From Bradyrhizobium sp. Ash2021 (lineage in GTDB: Bacteria > Pseudomonadota > Alphaproteobacteria > Rhizobiales > Xanthobacteraceae): a stretch of 64,000 nt of DNA. Shown piece by piece: positions 9,950 through 18,438 of the stretch (the first letter of the stretch is position 1; each line of letters opens with the position of its first letter). The stretch is taken from assembly GCF_031202265.1 (NCBI RefSeq), contig NZ_CP100604.1:2896501-2960500 (forward strand). Reading direction: 5' to 3'. The translations under genes were made by a program, and so were the position numbers. Below the pieces are notes generated by a model. That model saw only the letters and a list, made by a program, of their open reading frames with translations. It was not told where the DNA came from and did no database searches.

Positions 9950-10165
9950 CGACAAGCGATGCGTGCTTCCGTGTCGGCCGGTTGAACGGTGTAAAGGACT
10001 ATGTGACACGCGAACTCTTCGAGCAGCTGATGCACGACGAGGAACATCATATCGATTGTCTTGAAACCCAAATCGACCTCGTCTAAGCTTGGCCTTGAGC
10101 TCTATGCCCAACATCATATCGGGGAGTTCGACGCGAGCGAATGGCGCGGAAGATGGACGCGCATC
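9950..10165 (+). pseudogene. Bacterioferritin C-terminal remnant, frameshifted
   Basis: One frame reads VKDYVTRELFEQLMHDEEHH then IDCLETQIDLV and hits a stop at 10084. The next frame continues at once with LGLELYAQHHIGEFDASEW. Together they match the C-terminal helices of bacterioferritin, where the E-x-x-H ferroxidase motif (DEEHHID) and LETQ-DL are hallmark sequences. No start or N-terminal helices are visible upstream, so this is a decayed 3' fragment with at least one frameshift. An intact gene would store iron in a 24-mer shell. Confidence 0.7.
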
Positions 10166-10320
10166 CTCTCAACCTGCTCAGCCGCTGAATTACGATGTTA
10201 CGACGCTGTCCGATCCGCCCGTTCAAATAATCAAGTTCTGTTGAATATTGGTGTGTATACCCAAAACCAAACTCGGGAGTAGTGGTGATGGAGTCCGCCA
10301 AGGATGGACGTGAAGCGCCT

Positions 10321-10734
10321 TCAGATTCCTAATGGCGGCAGGTAGCAAAGGACCGTATCGGCTCGATTCAAAAATATAATTCCATGACCCACAGGATTGC
10401 CTTCATTCCATTTGATCTTGTTGTTTGGAACGACAATCTTTGTACCAATATCGCGGTGCCGTCGTCCTAATGGCTCGTCGTCACGCGGATCGGTGATGAT
10501 CGCGATATATTGACCGTCTGACGTTGCCTCAAAGGCATCAGCCCAATATGCGTCTGCCTCACCGCAACACGACACCGCAGGGTTATCAGGTTGCTTTAAG
10601 TCCTGATACCATCTTTTCAAATCAGCGTTGGCAGGGTCGTCCCATTGGCCGAGGTCGCGCGCGTTGATCGTCGTGTTGGCAAGCAGCGCGACGACAACGT
10701 CCAAGGTAATTCTGATGACGACGTTGCGAGCCAT
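10321..10734 (-). CDS. Small secreted protein, WF-CC-type family (copy 2)
   Basis: The start at 10734 gives 137 residues with the signal-like N-terminus MARNVVIRITLDVVVALLAN. The body has DLKRWYQDLKQPDN, VSCCGEADAYWADAF, VPNNKIKWNEGNPVGHG and VLCYLPP. It shares the W-Y/F, CC-x-x-x-D, VP and C-Y/F-x-P pattern with copies at 7566 and 13967 but is more divergent. An upstream in-frame start at 10785 would add 17 residues before the signal and is less likely. Function unknown; export to the periplasm is inferred. Confidence 0.7.
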   Translation of the reverse strand: MARNVVIRITLDVVVALLANTTINARDLGQWDDPANADLKRWYQDLKQPDNPAVSCCGEADAYWADAFEATSDGQYIAIITDPRDDEPLGRRHRDIGTKIVVPNNKIKWNEGNPVGHGIIFLNRADTVLCYLPPLGI

Positions 10735-10992
10735 GCTGCAGCCCGAGGACGCACAAAGAGAGAATGCACGCCAAGTCGAAGTCAAAAGTTAGGCGTCGAT
10801 CCGTCTCTCCCAGGAGATCGACTTCGCTTGTCTTGAGAATCAAGCGGTCCGCTCCCTTGCCATCCTGCCGAGAAACCGAGGACGTCGCACGGATTAACAA
10901 ATGCACCTCATCGCACCTGATGGCCGAACTCATAACCACGAACGATACAATCACCCTGTTCCGCGTGCCGCAGTCCCGTTCATCGGCAATGT

Positions 10993-11892
10993 ATGCCGAA
11001 ACGCTCAATTTACCCGGGGTATGCTACCTTCAAGTCGTCAAATGGCTATTCAAGGAAAACCAGATCGCTGAACGACGCCTCTGTCGCCCTTGGGCAACGG
11101 ATCGATCTGACGCAACTTCGCGTACCAATCTTTCTTCTCGCTGCCGGCAAGGTCGTTTCGGCGGATCAACTGTTCGCGACAACACGGCTAGTCGGCACAC
11201 CGGCCGAATTGTTGCACACACACAAGGACAACGGAGAGTTAGCGAAGGCCGAGCAGAAGGCCGGCGGCTTTGCCCAGGACGTGATCAAGGCCGAGCAACG
11301 AACCAAGCTCCTGGCGCTCACAGCACCGGTCGACGGCGTGGTGCAGCAGCTGGCCGTGCACACAGTCGGGGGCGTGGTGACCCCGGCGCAGGCGCTGCTC
11401 GCGGTTGTGCCGCTCGACAGCCATCTGGAAATCGAGGCAATGGTGTCGAATCGCGACATCGGCTTCGTGCATCCCGGCCAGCAAGCCGAGGTCAAAGTCG
11501 ATACCTTCAGTTTCACCCGCTATGGTCTCCTGCATGGGGAGGTCATTAACGTGTCCCAGGACGCCATCACCCGCGACAAACCCCAGGACAAATCCAATGA
11601 CAAGACGGCGGGCACGGAAACCACCAGCAGCGAGCCCAAGGGCCAGGAGATGAACTACGCGGCGCGGGTCTCGCTCGACCGCACGCAGATGCAGATAGAC
11701 GCTGAGAGAACGGTAATACTGACGCCGGAGACCGGGTTTGATCACCACTGCGTGGTGGAGCTTGCAGTGCAATCTGGTGAATTCTCGCCTCGCCGCGAGG
11801 TGAAGTTCCGGACAAATGCCACGTCATCCTCGTCGATCCATTGCCGCGCAACACGGCCGGCATGGGGACCGGGTGGTGACGCAGGACCCTGA
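10993..11892 (+). pseudogene. HlyD-family membrane fusion protein, truncated relic
   Basis: The frame contains the C-terminal half of a type I secretion adaptor: LALTAPVDGVVQQLAVHTVG (barrel-sandwich hybrid), ALLAVVPLDSHLEIEAMVSN, GQQAEVKVDTFSFTRYGLLH and YAARVSLDRTQMQID. The N-terminal membrane anchor and coiled coil are absent, and the sequence after residue about 235 no longer resembles the family (the usual NLSPGMAVTVEIKTG segment is missing). It is therefore a fragment fused to unrelated sequence. No ABC ATPase or TolC partner is nearby. Confidence 0.7.
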
Positions 11893-12659
11893 CCAGGGAT
11901 GCAGAACGATCAAAATTCACGCCTGTCCTGCTAAGTGGCAACGAAACGCCTCTGGGGGCATGGGCTTCGCCTTCCTTCCGAAGTCGCCGATTACAGATGA
12001 GACGCGGGACGTTTGGAACGGGTACCCGTATGAGAATGTCGTGGCGTGTGCGCGTCGTTCCTGGGCCATTGCAGAATGGGCGTAGTTGCGCTTCAGCGCT
12101 CTCCGGAACAGCGAGCGCGGGTCCGGATTGCAGAATGGGTGTCGTAACTCTGCCTCGCAGACGAAGGTGAGCGAGAGAGCGACTGGCCCTCCCCTGGGGG
12201 AAACGGCGGCCCCGGCTTTTGGCGACTACGCTCTCAGACGTTTTCGCAATTGTTGGCGCGCCTATGGCTCGCCATCCAGTCTTCGCTTCGCCGTGGTGAG
12301 TATCTCGTCGAACTCCTGCTGGGCGTCGTCCCTGCGCTTGAAAGCCGCTAGCACCTCATCGATCTGAAGGAGAACAGCAATCTGCACGTTGTAACCAACG
12401 ATGCCGGTTCGAGCCCTGGTGCGCCCACCATTACAAAATCAAGCACTTGCAGTCGATCGTTAAAGCGTCATTCCGACACGTTGAATCAGCGGCCGTTACG
12501 ACAAAACCACTTTTCTTCGTCGTACCGTTTCCGCGTCCAAATCTTCAACGCGAGCGATCTCTTCACCACGTAGCTGCAGCCATGTACCTGGCGATGAAGT
12601 CCTAAGCGTGTCGCGGCGTAGGTCTTTCGTTCGGCGACAGGCTTTGTGCGGACCGTACG
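11893..12659. other. Gene-poor decayed stretch
   Basis: About 770 bp with no gene I can support. It holds a 13-bp direct repeat ATTGCAGAATGGG (near 12069 and 12135). On the minus strand between 12407 and 12256 there is a short peptide-like frame (YNVQIAVLLQIDEVLAAFKR) with no start. A tRNA 3'-end remnant lies at 12406-12430. It reads as a junk or junction zone. Confidence 0.45.
12406..12430 (+). other. tRNA 3'-end remnant, possible att site
   Basis: The 25 bases starting GGTTCGAGCC and ending GCGCCCACCA look like the T-loop, acceptor strand and CCA end of a tRNA (GGTTCGA loop, 7-nt acceptor strand, discriminator A, CCA). The 70 bases upstream do not form the rest of a cloverleaf, so it is only the 3' end. 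Tyrosine integrases commonly duplicate exactly this segment as an attachment core. Confidence 0.5.
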
Positions 12660-13913
12660 TCAGTGAAGGGTCAAACGTGACGAAGGACGCTCGTCCGAGC
12701 CCCAGGCGCGAAAGACCGTTTCTGCTATCTCGCTGGCGGAGATACCGAGCGTCCGGGTCTCGTCGCGGTTGGCGGGGTAGAAATCGCGCACCGGAGTGCT
12801 GATCACGAACGGCAGTACCGCCAGTCCAAGATAGCCTCCCGACGAAAGGATGGTCGTCGGGTCGGCGCGTAGTGCACCAGGTGTCGCCAAACCCCACTCT
12901 GACGTCCTCTGCCATCCGAGGAGTCTTATTTCCCAATCGGAATCGTTCAATTTGAAATCAGGTTCCGAGATCGTCTCTATCGCCCCCGAGAACGCCGCCT
13001 CGATCAAGGGCAGGTGTTCGAGATATCGGCACTTCAACGCGTCCCTGAGCGAACGGAGTTCGGCAAGGACGGTTCTGGCTGCATCCGCGTCCTCCAGGGC
13101 AATCGCGGAAAGTCCGTATAAGGCGTCGAACACTCTGACCGGGTGCGTCGCGTGGGAGACCACCCGCAGATACTTTTCCACGACGTCAATTCCGAATGCT
13201 ATCGCCGAACGGGCGGCGCAGGCCGCCAGCCACAGCGTCCGTTCGCGCAGCAGAGGGAACGTGGGCGTCCACGAGACCCACTGTATGCGCTTCGCCATAT
13301 CCGACAGCCAAGGGTTGGCCTCCGGCGCCGACGACAGAAGTATCGTGTTGCCCATGGCGTGCATCGCCATCCAATATTGGGCAAGTCTGGCCTCGTTCAT
13401 TTTGGATTCGAGGATATCGTACCTGATCGTGTCCATTAGGCTACTCATCCTAGTCGCACATCGATAGGCGAGATGTTCGAGCACGGGAGACCATTCGATC
13501 AAACGGCCGAACTGCTGCCGCGACGGCAAACCCCATCCGTGGACCAAGGGCTCCATCAGCTTCCACGCCCTTCTGAGGGCCCTTGTTTCCGCCAATGCCG
13601 CGTAAACCGCATCGCCGAGTGCCGGTTCGCGCGTCACCGCTTGCCCAAGGTCGATCGAAGGCAACCCTTCAGGCTTTTGGCGGCGCGCGGCAACCGATCC
13701 CTTAGGATCGATCTCTATCCATGCACTTGTCTGCATGTGGCGCACGAAGATCGGTTGACTTTCCGATGCACCGGCGAGCGCTCTCAAACGGCTCCGAAGG
13801 GATCGGTTCAGTCCGATTCCGATCGAGAAGGCGATCGACGATTCCATTGCCGCATAATCGGAGGAAATCGAAGATGCCAGCGATTGTGCATCCGAGTTCG
13901 ACTGTATGTTCAA
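12660..13913 (-). CDS. Hypothetical 417-residue protein, no recognised family
   Basis: The frame starts at a TTG (13913) placed 6 bp after a strong GGGAGG ribosome site; the first ATG is well inside. The protein is soluble-looking and mostly alpha-helical, with many Trp/Leu/Arg positions (for example RLIEWSPVLEHLAYRCATRM and YWMAMHAMGNTILL). I see no signal peptide, membrane span or known catalytic motif. It precedes a minus-strand group of small genes by 53 bp downstream of them, so it may be the last gene of that unit. Function unknown. Confidence 0.65.
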   Translation of the reverse strand: MNIQSNSDAQSLASSISSDYAAMESSIAFSIGIGLNRSLRSRLRALAGASESQPIFVRHMQTSAWIEIDPKGSVAARRQKPEGLPSIDLGQAVTREPALGDAVYAALAETRALRRAWKLMEPLVHGWGLPSRQQFGRLIEWSPVLEHLAYRCATRMSSLMDTIRYDILESKMNEARLAQYWMAMHAMGNTILLSSAPEANPWLSDMAKRIQWVSWTPTFPLLRERTLWLAACAARSAIAFGIDVVEKYLRVVSHATHPVRVFDALYGLSAIALEDADAARTVLAELRSLRDALKCRYLEHLPLIEAAFSGAIETISEPDFKLNDSDWEIRLLGWQRTSEWGLATPGALRADPTTILSSGGYLGLAVLPFVISTPVRDFYPANRDETRTLGISASEIAETVFRAWGSDERPSSRLTLH

Positions 13914-13966
13914 CCCGAGCCTCCCGCGTTATCAATCTCGATCTCGTCATTGAACTATGGAAATCT

Positions 13967-14323
13967 CTAGGTCATGCTCCCCGGCATGAAGCAGAGAATT
14001 TGAGGGTGCCCGTCCAACCAGGTAGGCCAAACCATCGTCCGCCCCGCACGATTTGGCTCTGTTACAACGGCATCCTCGGGGACGTTGACCCATTCGCCAT
14101 CGATCTGAACGCGATAGTGACCGTCACGTGATTCCCAATCGAGGTCCGAGAGCGCCCGACCATCGGCGTCCGAACAACATAGGCCCTTTTTGCTGGCCAA
14201 TTGTTCAAACCATTCGTGAAGTGGCGAATTGGCATATTTGCCATCGCGATCACGGGCATGCGCTGACTGGAAGGCCAGCAAGATGGCCGCAAAGACGGCT
14301 AACGATCTGATCCACACAACCAT
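13967..14323 (-). CDS. Small secreted protein, WF-CC-type family (copy 3)
   Basis: A 118-residue protein with a clear signal peptide (MVVWIRSLAVFAAILLAFQS, AHA cleavage). The mature part shows the family in its best form: LHEWFEQLASKKGLCCSDAD, DGHYRVQIDGEWVNVPEDAV, GRTMVWPTWLDG and ILCFMPG. Three Cys suggest a disulfide after export. The ribosome site is AAAGG about 6 bp upstream. It overlaps the upstream small frame at 14299-14538 and likely ends a short operon. Function unknown; copies at 7566 and 10321 are divergent paralogues. Confidence 0.8.
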   Translation of the reverse strand: MVVWIRSLAVFAAILLAFQSAHARDRDGKYANSPLHEWFEQLASKKGLCCSDADGRALSDLDWESRDGHYRVQIDGEWVNVPEDAVVTEPNRAGRTMVWPTWLDGHPQILCFMPGSMT

Positions 14324-14538
14324 CGATTACCTTTCGCGCTGCTGTAGAGGTACGCGGCGCTTACCTCACCTTCATTCGGCTCGGATCGCGAAAATGGAAA
14401 TTCGGGATCCTTAGGATGCGTGGAAGCGAAGTCGAAGCGGTGTCCCAGGATTCCGATAAGCTGGTGCACGATGAAGACACCTATCCGAAGACCGTCGCGC
14501 CGCGCTGCTGCGGTTATTGCTGGCCCCAGTCGATTCAC
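14299..14538 (-). CDS. Possible small protein, 79 residues
   Basis: A GTG start at 14538 overlaps the stop of the frame at 14535-14723 as GTGA, and its 3' end overlaps the secreted-protein start at 14323. This tight packing supports a coupled operon. The C-terminus is polar (FSRSEPNEGEVSAAYLYSSA). No known family; it may instead be a non-coding overlap. Confidence 0.35.
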   Translation of the reverse strand: MNRLGPAITAAARRDGLRIGVFIVHQLIGILGHRFDFASTHPKDPEFPFSRSEPNEGEVSAAYLYSSAKGNRWLCGSDR

Positions 14539-14723
14539 TCGTGGTCTACAGAGCCGATCAGCAAATTGCGCTTGAGCGCAGAAACTTCCTGTTCAAGCCG
14601 CAAGACCCGTTCATAGAGACTCTCCAAAGGAGACGTCTCAGCGGCCTCGATCAGCCGGTAAAGTTGGCTCAGGGTCCTTCGCCACCCTGTGCCGGCGGCC
14701 GATGGCGTCTCTACTGTTCGCAT
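14535..14723 (-). CDS. Small coiled-coil-like protein, 62 residues
   Basis: The ATG at 14723 follows GGGAGCGAAT, a good ribosome site, and gives 62 residues. The second half, SPLESLYERVLRLEQEVSAL, has heptad-like Leu/Val spacing that suggests a short coiled coil. A longer frame to 14810 exists but lacks a ribosome site. It appears to be the first gene of a three-gene minus-strand unit (14723 to 13967). Function unknown. Confidence 0.45.
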   Translation of the reverse strand: MRTVETPSAAGTGWRRTLSQLYRLIEAAETSPLESLYERVLRLEQEVSALKRNLLIGSVDHE

Positions 14724-14810
14724 ATTCGCTCCCGTAAGCTGAGTGGGCACGGCGTCCTGGCACGGACATAGGAACGCGATTCGCACGAGAACTGTCCGTA
14801 GCGTACCCAC

Positions 14811-15124
14811 CGTATTTGGCGATTGCAGTAATTAGAGTATAATTGACATCTATATCGTAAGCACGAACTGACGGACCAGCGAAATCGATCCCCCAACACA
14901 CGAAAGTGATTAGGCGCCCCAAAGCTGATGAGAGGGATCGAATAAGATGTCGATTGACATATTAGTGGGTTCCAGCCGATTGCAGTTGCATTATATTATG
15001 ATTATCATCTATGTAGGTGGAGGCAACACCGATTGTTGGCCTCTACTGCGAAAGAGTTTTCGGGTCCAGGCTCTGGTAATTAGAGGGGCCGTTGCGTCCC
15101 GCAACACAAGGACGAGATGAGATC
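14811..15124. other. Regulatory intergenic region before glutaredoxin gene
   Basis: About 310 bp, AT-richer than its surroundings, separating the minus-strand small-gene unit from the plus-strand glutaredoxin gene. It holds the palindrome at 14944-14964 and AT-rich tracts (TTATATTATGATTATC near 14991-15007) that could be promoter elements. Confidence 0.5.
14944..14964. promoter_or_regulatory. Operator-like palindrome ATGTC-N4-GACAT
   Basis: AAGATGTCGATTGACATATT at 14945-14964 is nearly identical, as reverse complement, to the site at 18818-18837. It sits about 160 bp before the glutaredoxin start. Probably a dimeric regulator site. Confidence 0.55.
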
Positions 15125-15460
15125 ATGCGCATCGAACAATTCATCGAGAACGAAGTAAGGTCGAACGGCGTCGTGCTCTTCATGAAAGGAACGCCGCAAT
15201 TTCCACAGTGCGGATTTTCGAGTCAACTGGTCCAGATTCTCGAATATGTCGGGGTCGCTTACAAGGCGCTCAATGTTTACGACTCGGCCGAACTGCGGGA
15301 TGGAATCAAGATCTACTCCAACTGGCCCACGATCCCGCAACTCTACGTCAAGGGCGAATTCGTCGGCGGATGCGACATCGTGCGCGAAATGTTCCAGGCC
15401 GGTGAGCTTCAGCAGCTTTTTATCAAAAATGGACTTTCCGTCCTTCAGCCTGCGGACTGA
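15125..15460 (+). CDS. grxD: Monothiol CGFS glutaredoxin (Grx4/GrxD type)
   Basis: The start at 15125, after AAGGACGAG, gives 111 residues. The active site is CGFS with Cys29 ([10 protein letters not shown]), preceded by the conserved [27 protein letters not shown] is the glutathione-binding TIP and GG-CD region. Length matches the single-domain class. These proteins carry and transfer [2Fe-2S] clusters with BolA partners in the cytoplasm. Canonical GrxD genes sit beside bolA in rhizobia; this copy instead sits with FabF and stress-type regulators and under an operator-like palindrome, so it may be a second, conditional copy. Confidence 0.92.
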   Translation: MRIEQFIENEVRSNGVVLFMKGTPQFPQCGFSSQLVQILEYVGVAYKALNVYDSAELRDGIKIYSNWPTIPQLYVKGEFVGGCDIVREMFQAGELQQLFIKNGLSVLQPAD

Positions 15461-15507
15461 TAGTTCAATTTTATTGAGGACTGCCGTCAACGGCATCACC
15501 AGTGGTG

Positions 15508-15639
15508 ATGTCGTTCATTAGCGACCCCGATGCCGCCCGTTTTGCGAGAATCCGGGCAGATGCGGTGACAAGGAAGTTCGCCAATCCTGGTTGGCGCTGC
15601 CACGTCAGACACGTTAGCGCACAGATCGAGACTGGATAG
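15508..15639 (+). CDS. Possible 43-residue protein ahead of fabF
   Basis: ATG at 15508 opens a frame reading MSFISDPDAARFARIRADAV and ending three bases before the fabF start. The packing suggests co-translation. The ribosome site is poor (GTGGTG), and no family is recognised, so it may be a leader or a gene fragment. Confidence 0.4.
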   Translation: MSFISDPDAARFARIRADAVTRKFANPGWRCHVRHVSAQIETG

Positions 15640-15642
15640 AAG

Positions 15643-16905
15643 ATGCGCCGAATAGTTGTGACGGGGATGGGAGCGGTGTCGCCGCTGGGCTGCGGGGTGG
15701 AGACCAATTGGTCGCGCCTGCTCGCCGGGCGGTCCGGCATTCGCACGCTGCCCGAGGCGATAACGGCCGACCTGAGTGCAAAGGTCGGCGGCCAGGTCCC
15801 CGACGTCGCGGTGGATCCCGAAGGCGGCTTCGATCCGGATCGCGTGGGCCCGCGCAAGGACCAACGCAAAATGGATCGCTTCATCTTATTTGCGCTCCTG
15901 GCGGCGGATGAAGCGATCGCGCAAGCCAATTGGAGGCCGGAGGACGTGCGATCGCGCCAGCGCACCGCAACTGTGATCGCTTCGGGTATCGGCGGATTTC
16001 CGGCGATCGCAGACGCAGTCCGCACGACCGACATCAAAGGCATTCGTCGGCTCTCCCCCTTCACAGTGCCGTCGTTTCTCGTCAACCTTGCCGCCGGTCA
16101 TATTTCCATCCGCTACGGATTCGAGGGCGCGATCGGCGCGCCGGTCACGGCTTGCGCCGCGAGCGTGCAGGCGATCGGCGACGCCGCGCGTCTAATCCGT
16201 GCGGGTGAGGCCGACATCGCGATCTGCGGCGGCGCAGAAGCCTGCATTGATCGGGTCAGCCTTGGTGGCTTCGCGGCAGCGCGCGCACTTTCGTCGGGCT
16301 TCAACGACATGCCGGAGCGCGCGTCGCGGCCGTTCGACCGCGACCGCGACGGATTCGTAATGGGCGAGGGCGCCGGCGTCGTAGTGATCGAGGCGCTCGA
16401 TCACGCGCAGGCGCGGGGTGCGGAGCCGATCGCAGAAGTGATCGGCTACGGCACCACATCGGACGCGTTTCACATGACCGCCGGGCGCGAAGACGGGGAT
16501 GGCGCTAGGCGGGCGATGCAAATGGCCTTGCAGCAGGCGGGAATTTCCGCGCGCGACATCCAGCATCTCAACGCGCACGCGACTTCGACCCCCGTCGGCG
16601 ATCACGGCGAGCTGGAAGCGATCAAGACCATCTTCGGCACCAATGGCGGCGTCGCCGTCAGCTCAACCAAGTCCGCCACCGGCCATCTGCTTGGCGCCGC
16701 CGGCGGCCTGGAGGCAATCTTCGCGATCCTCGCGTTACGCGATCAGATTGCGCCGGAAACGCTCAACCTCGACAATCCCGATCCCTCCTCGGAGGGCATC
16801 GATCTGGTCCGCGGCAGCGCCCGCGCGATGAAAATCGATCACGTGCTTTCAAACGGGTTCGGCTTCGGCGGCGTCAACGCGAGCGTGGTGTTGCGCAAGA
16901 TGTAA
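15643..16905 (+). CDS. fabF: Beta-ketoacyl-ACP synthase II (FabF-type)
   Basis: This 420-residue condensing enzyme starts MRRIVVTGMGAVSPLGCGVE. The catalytic triad is complete: Cys171 in VTACAASVQAIG, His in NAHATSTPVGD and His in KSATGHLLGAAGG. It extends acyl-ACP with malonyl-ACP in the cytoplasm. It follows the glutaredoxin and a tiny frame on the same strand. It is away from acpP/fabG, so it is probably an accessory FabF for a special lipid or a stress-related acyl chain rather than the housekeeping copy (inference). Confidence 0.92.
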   Translation: MRRIVVTGMGAVSPLGCGVETNWSRLLAGRSGIRTLPEAITADLSAKVGGQVPDVAVDPEGGFDPDRVGPRKDQRKMDRFILFALLAADEAIAQANWRPEDVRSRQRTATVIASGIGGFPAIADAVRTTDIKGIRRLSPFTVPSFLVNLAAGHISIRYGFEGAIGAPVTACAASVQAIGDAARLIRAGEADIAICGGAEACIDRVSLGGFAAARALSSGFNDMPERASRPFDRDRDGFVMGEGAGVVVIEALDHAQARGAEPIAEVIGYGTTSDAFHMTAGREDGDGARRAMQMALQQAGISARDIQHLNAHATSTPVGDHGELEAIKTIFGTNGGVAVSSTKSATGHLLGAAGGLEAIFAILALRDQIAPETLNLDNPDPSSEGIDLVRGSARAMKIDHVLSNGFGFGGVNASVVLRKM

Positions 16906-16965
16906 GAACGTCAATTCTTGGAAAACGGAGTAGGGGATACATATGCCTCAGCGGTATGAGCGCGG

Positions 16966-17337
16966 TCACTCGCGCTGCCGGCCGCATGGAACGTGCTCGG
17001 GGATCGAGGGCTGGGCTTCCTCTTCGGCCAAGGCATTTCCCCATTTTACGAGGGCCAGCAGGACAGGATAGAGCTGGCGGCCTTTTTCGGTCAGGAGATA
17101 TTCGTGAACTCGCGCCGACTTCCGCGAAGATACTTTCTTCAGCACCCCAAGGCGGACCATTTTCTTCAGCCTCGCGGCGAGCAGCGGTTTCGACAAGCCC
17201 AGCGAAGACTGGATTTCTCCATATCTTCGAAGCCTGAGGAAACACTGATTCAGTATCAGGAGGGTCCAACGGTCCCCGATCACCGACAATGCTTTGCACA
17301 GTGACGAGGATTGCCCGGCCAAGGCGTTCCACTTCAT
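16966..17337 (-). CDS. HxlR-family transcriptional regulator
   Basis: The ATG at 17337 follows GGGAGAGGGCCG and yields 123 residues; the longer frame to 17481 is rejected. The winged helix carries the family signature CKALSVIGDRWTLLILNQCF, then RYGEIQSSLGLSKPLLAARL and the wing YLLTEKGRQLYPVLLALVKW. HxlR members are small dimeric repressors or activators that often sense thiol or aldehyde stress. It is divergent from the TetR gene at 17650, and the shared 310-bp region holds two operator-like sites. Confidence 0.9.
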   Translation of the reverse strand: MKWNALAGQSSSLCKALSVIGDRWTLLILNQCFLRLRRYGEIQSSLGLSKPLLAARLKKMVRLGVLKKVSSRKSARVHEYLLTEKGRQLYPVLLALVKWGNALAEEEAQPSIPEHVPCGRQRE

Positions 17338-17514
17338 CGGCCCTCTCCCTGCGTCGTTGCCTCTCGTTGGAACCGGTCGGCGGCAGCTCTGACTAACCGC
17401 TGCCGGGCTTCGGCAGCTTCGGTTCTTGATCTTTTCATCTTGCGGCCCCCCGAGCGGGGCAAGTCCGGGAAGAACAGCCACATCGCTCTTGACTTGTCAG
17501 ACAATAGTCTATTT

Positions 17515-17530
17515 TAGATGTCGATTGTAC
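17515..17530. promoter_or_regulatory. Degenerate copy of the ATGTCGAT operator
   Basis: TTAGATGTCGATTGTACT (17513-17530) matches one side of the palindromes at 14944 and 18818; the second arm is degenerate. It lies 180 bp upstream of the HxlR start and 120 bp before the TetR gene. Confidence 0.4.
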
Positions 17531-17587
17531 TCCAAATATCAAACACGTCCAGCGAGGATGACGCGGCCAAACCGCGCTCGGCGATAA

Positions 17588-17604
17588 TTAGTGGACCCGA
17601 CTAA
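17588..17604. promoter_or_regulatory. Inverted repeat TTAGT-N7-ACTAA before TetR gene
   Basis: TTAGTGGACCCGACTAA is a 17-bp inverted repeat located 46 bp upstream of the TetR start. Size and place fit an autoregulatory TetR operator. Confidence 0.5.
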
Positions 17605-17649
17605 AATGCGTGGGCAGGATGTGTTCAGGTGTCCTGCAGGAGACTACTC

Positions 17650-18225
17650 ATGAGAAGGTCGAGAGAGGAAACGGCGGAGACGCGACGGAACATCGTGAAG
17701 ACCGCCGGAATTCGTTTCCGTCAGAACGGGATCTGCGAAACGGGCTTGGCCGATCTGATGGAAAGTGCCGGCCTGACGCACGGCGGGTTCTACCGGCACT
17801 TCGACTCGAAGGACCAACTCGTCTCCGAAGCTTCGGCGGGCGCGTTCGCGGCCAAAATCGGCGAGATGCAAGCTTCCGCCTCCACGGCCAGGGGCCGCAA
17901 AGCGCTTGAAGCAATCGTCAATGACTATCTTTCGCCTGAGCACAGGAAGGACCGGGCTCACGGATGCCCTCTAGCCGCGCTCGGGAGCGAACTCGCGAGG
18001 TCGGACAAGTCGACACGGTCCGCGGCCACCAAAGGGATCCTCAAGATGATCGCCGAAGTCGCCGAACGGATGAAGGATCCGGGCACCGAGCGGGCGAAGA
18101 AATCCGCCAGTGTATTCCTCGCGACGATGCTTGGCGCGCTGACGATCTCCAGAATTGTTGCTGATCCGAAGGTCTCGAACGAGATTTTGGCCGCCGCACG
18201 CGCCAAATTGTCGTCTTGGGAGTGA
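17650..18225 (+). CDS. TetR/AcrR-family transcriptional regulator
   Basis: Start at 17650 follows CAGGAGACTACTC and gives 191 residues (an upstream GTG at 17629 overlaps the ribosome site). The N-terminal HTH is classic: NIVKTAGIRFRQNGICETGL, then LMESAGLTHGGFYRHFDSKD. The C-terminal helices (HGCPLAALGSELARSDKSTR) resemble the TetR_C subgroup near SDR and glutathione-transferase genes, with a conserved Cys in GCPLAAL. It probably represses its own gene and a neighbouring reductase or pump through the inverted repeat at 17588. Confidence 0.92.
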   Translation: MRRSREETAETRRNIVKTAGIRFRQNGICETGLADLMESAGLTHGGFYRHFDSKDQLVSEASAGAFAAKIGEMQASASTARGRKALEAIVNDYLSPEHRKDRAHGCPLAALGSELARSDKSTRSAATKGILKMIAEVAERMKDPGTERAKKSASVFLATMLGALTISRIVADPKVSNEILAAARAKLSSWE

Positions 18226-18438
18226 CGGTTTTTCGGCGCATGGCCCATCACCTGGCCCGACGCGACGGTCTCCCCGTCTGACGGGCATACGCCGGCGACT
18301 CGGCATAAGGGCCCGATCTCGACGTTTCGAGGATCTCCGACAAGAAGGTGTCGTCGTGGACGGCGCGCATAAGACCGCACCGACAACTTCGGTCGTCAAC
18401 GAGTGCAGCAAGCGGAATCCCTATCGCAAATTTGTAGT

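Noticed and set aside
12340..12430. Complete tRNA gene
   Set aside because: Only the T-loop to CCA part is present; the upstream bases cannot form D and anticodon arms.
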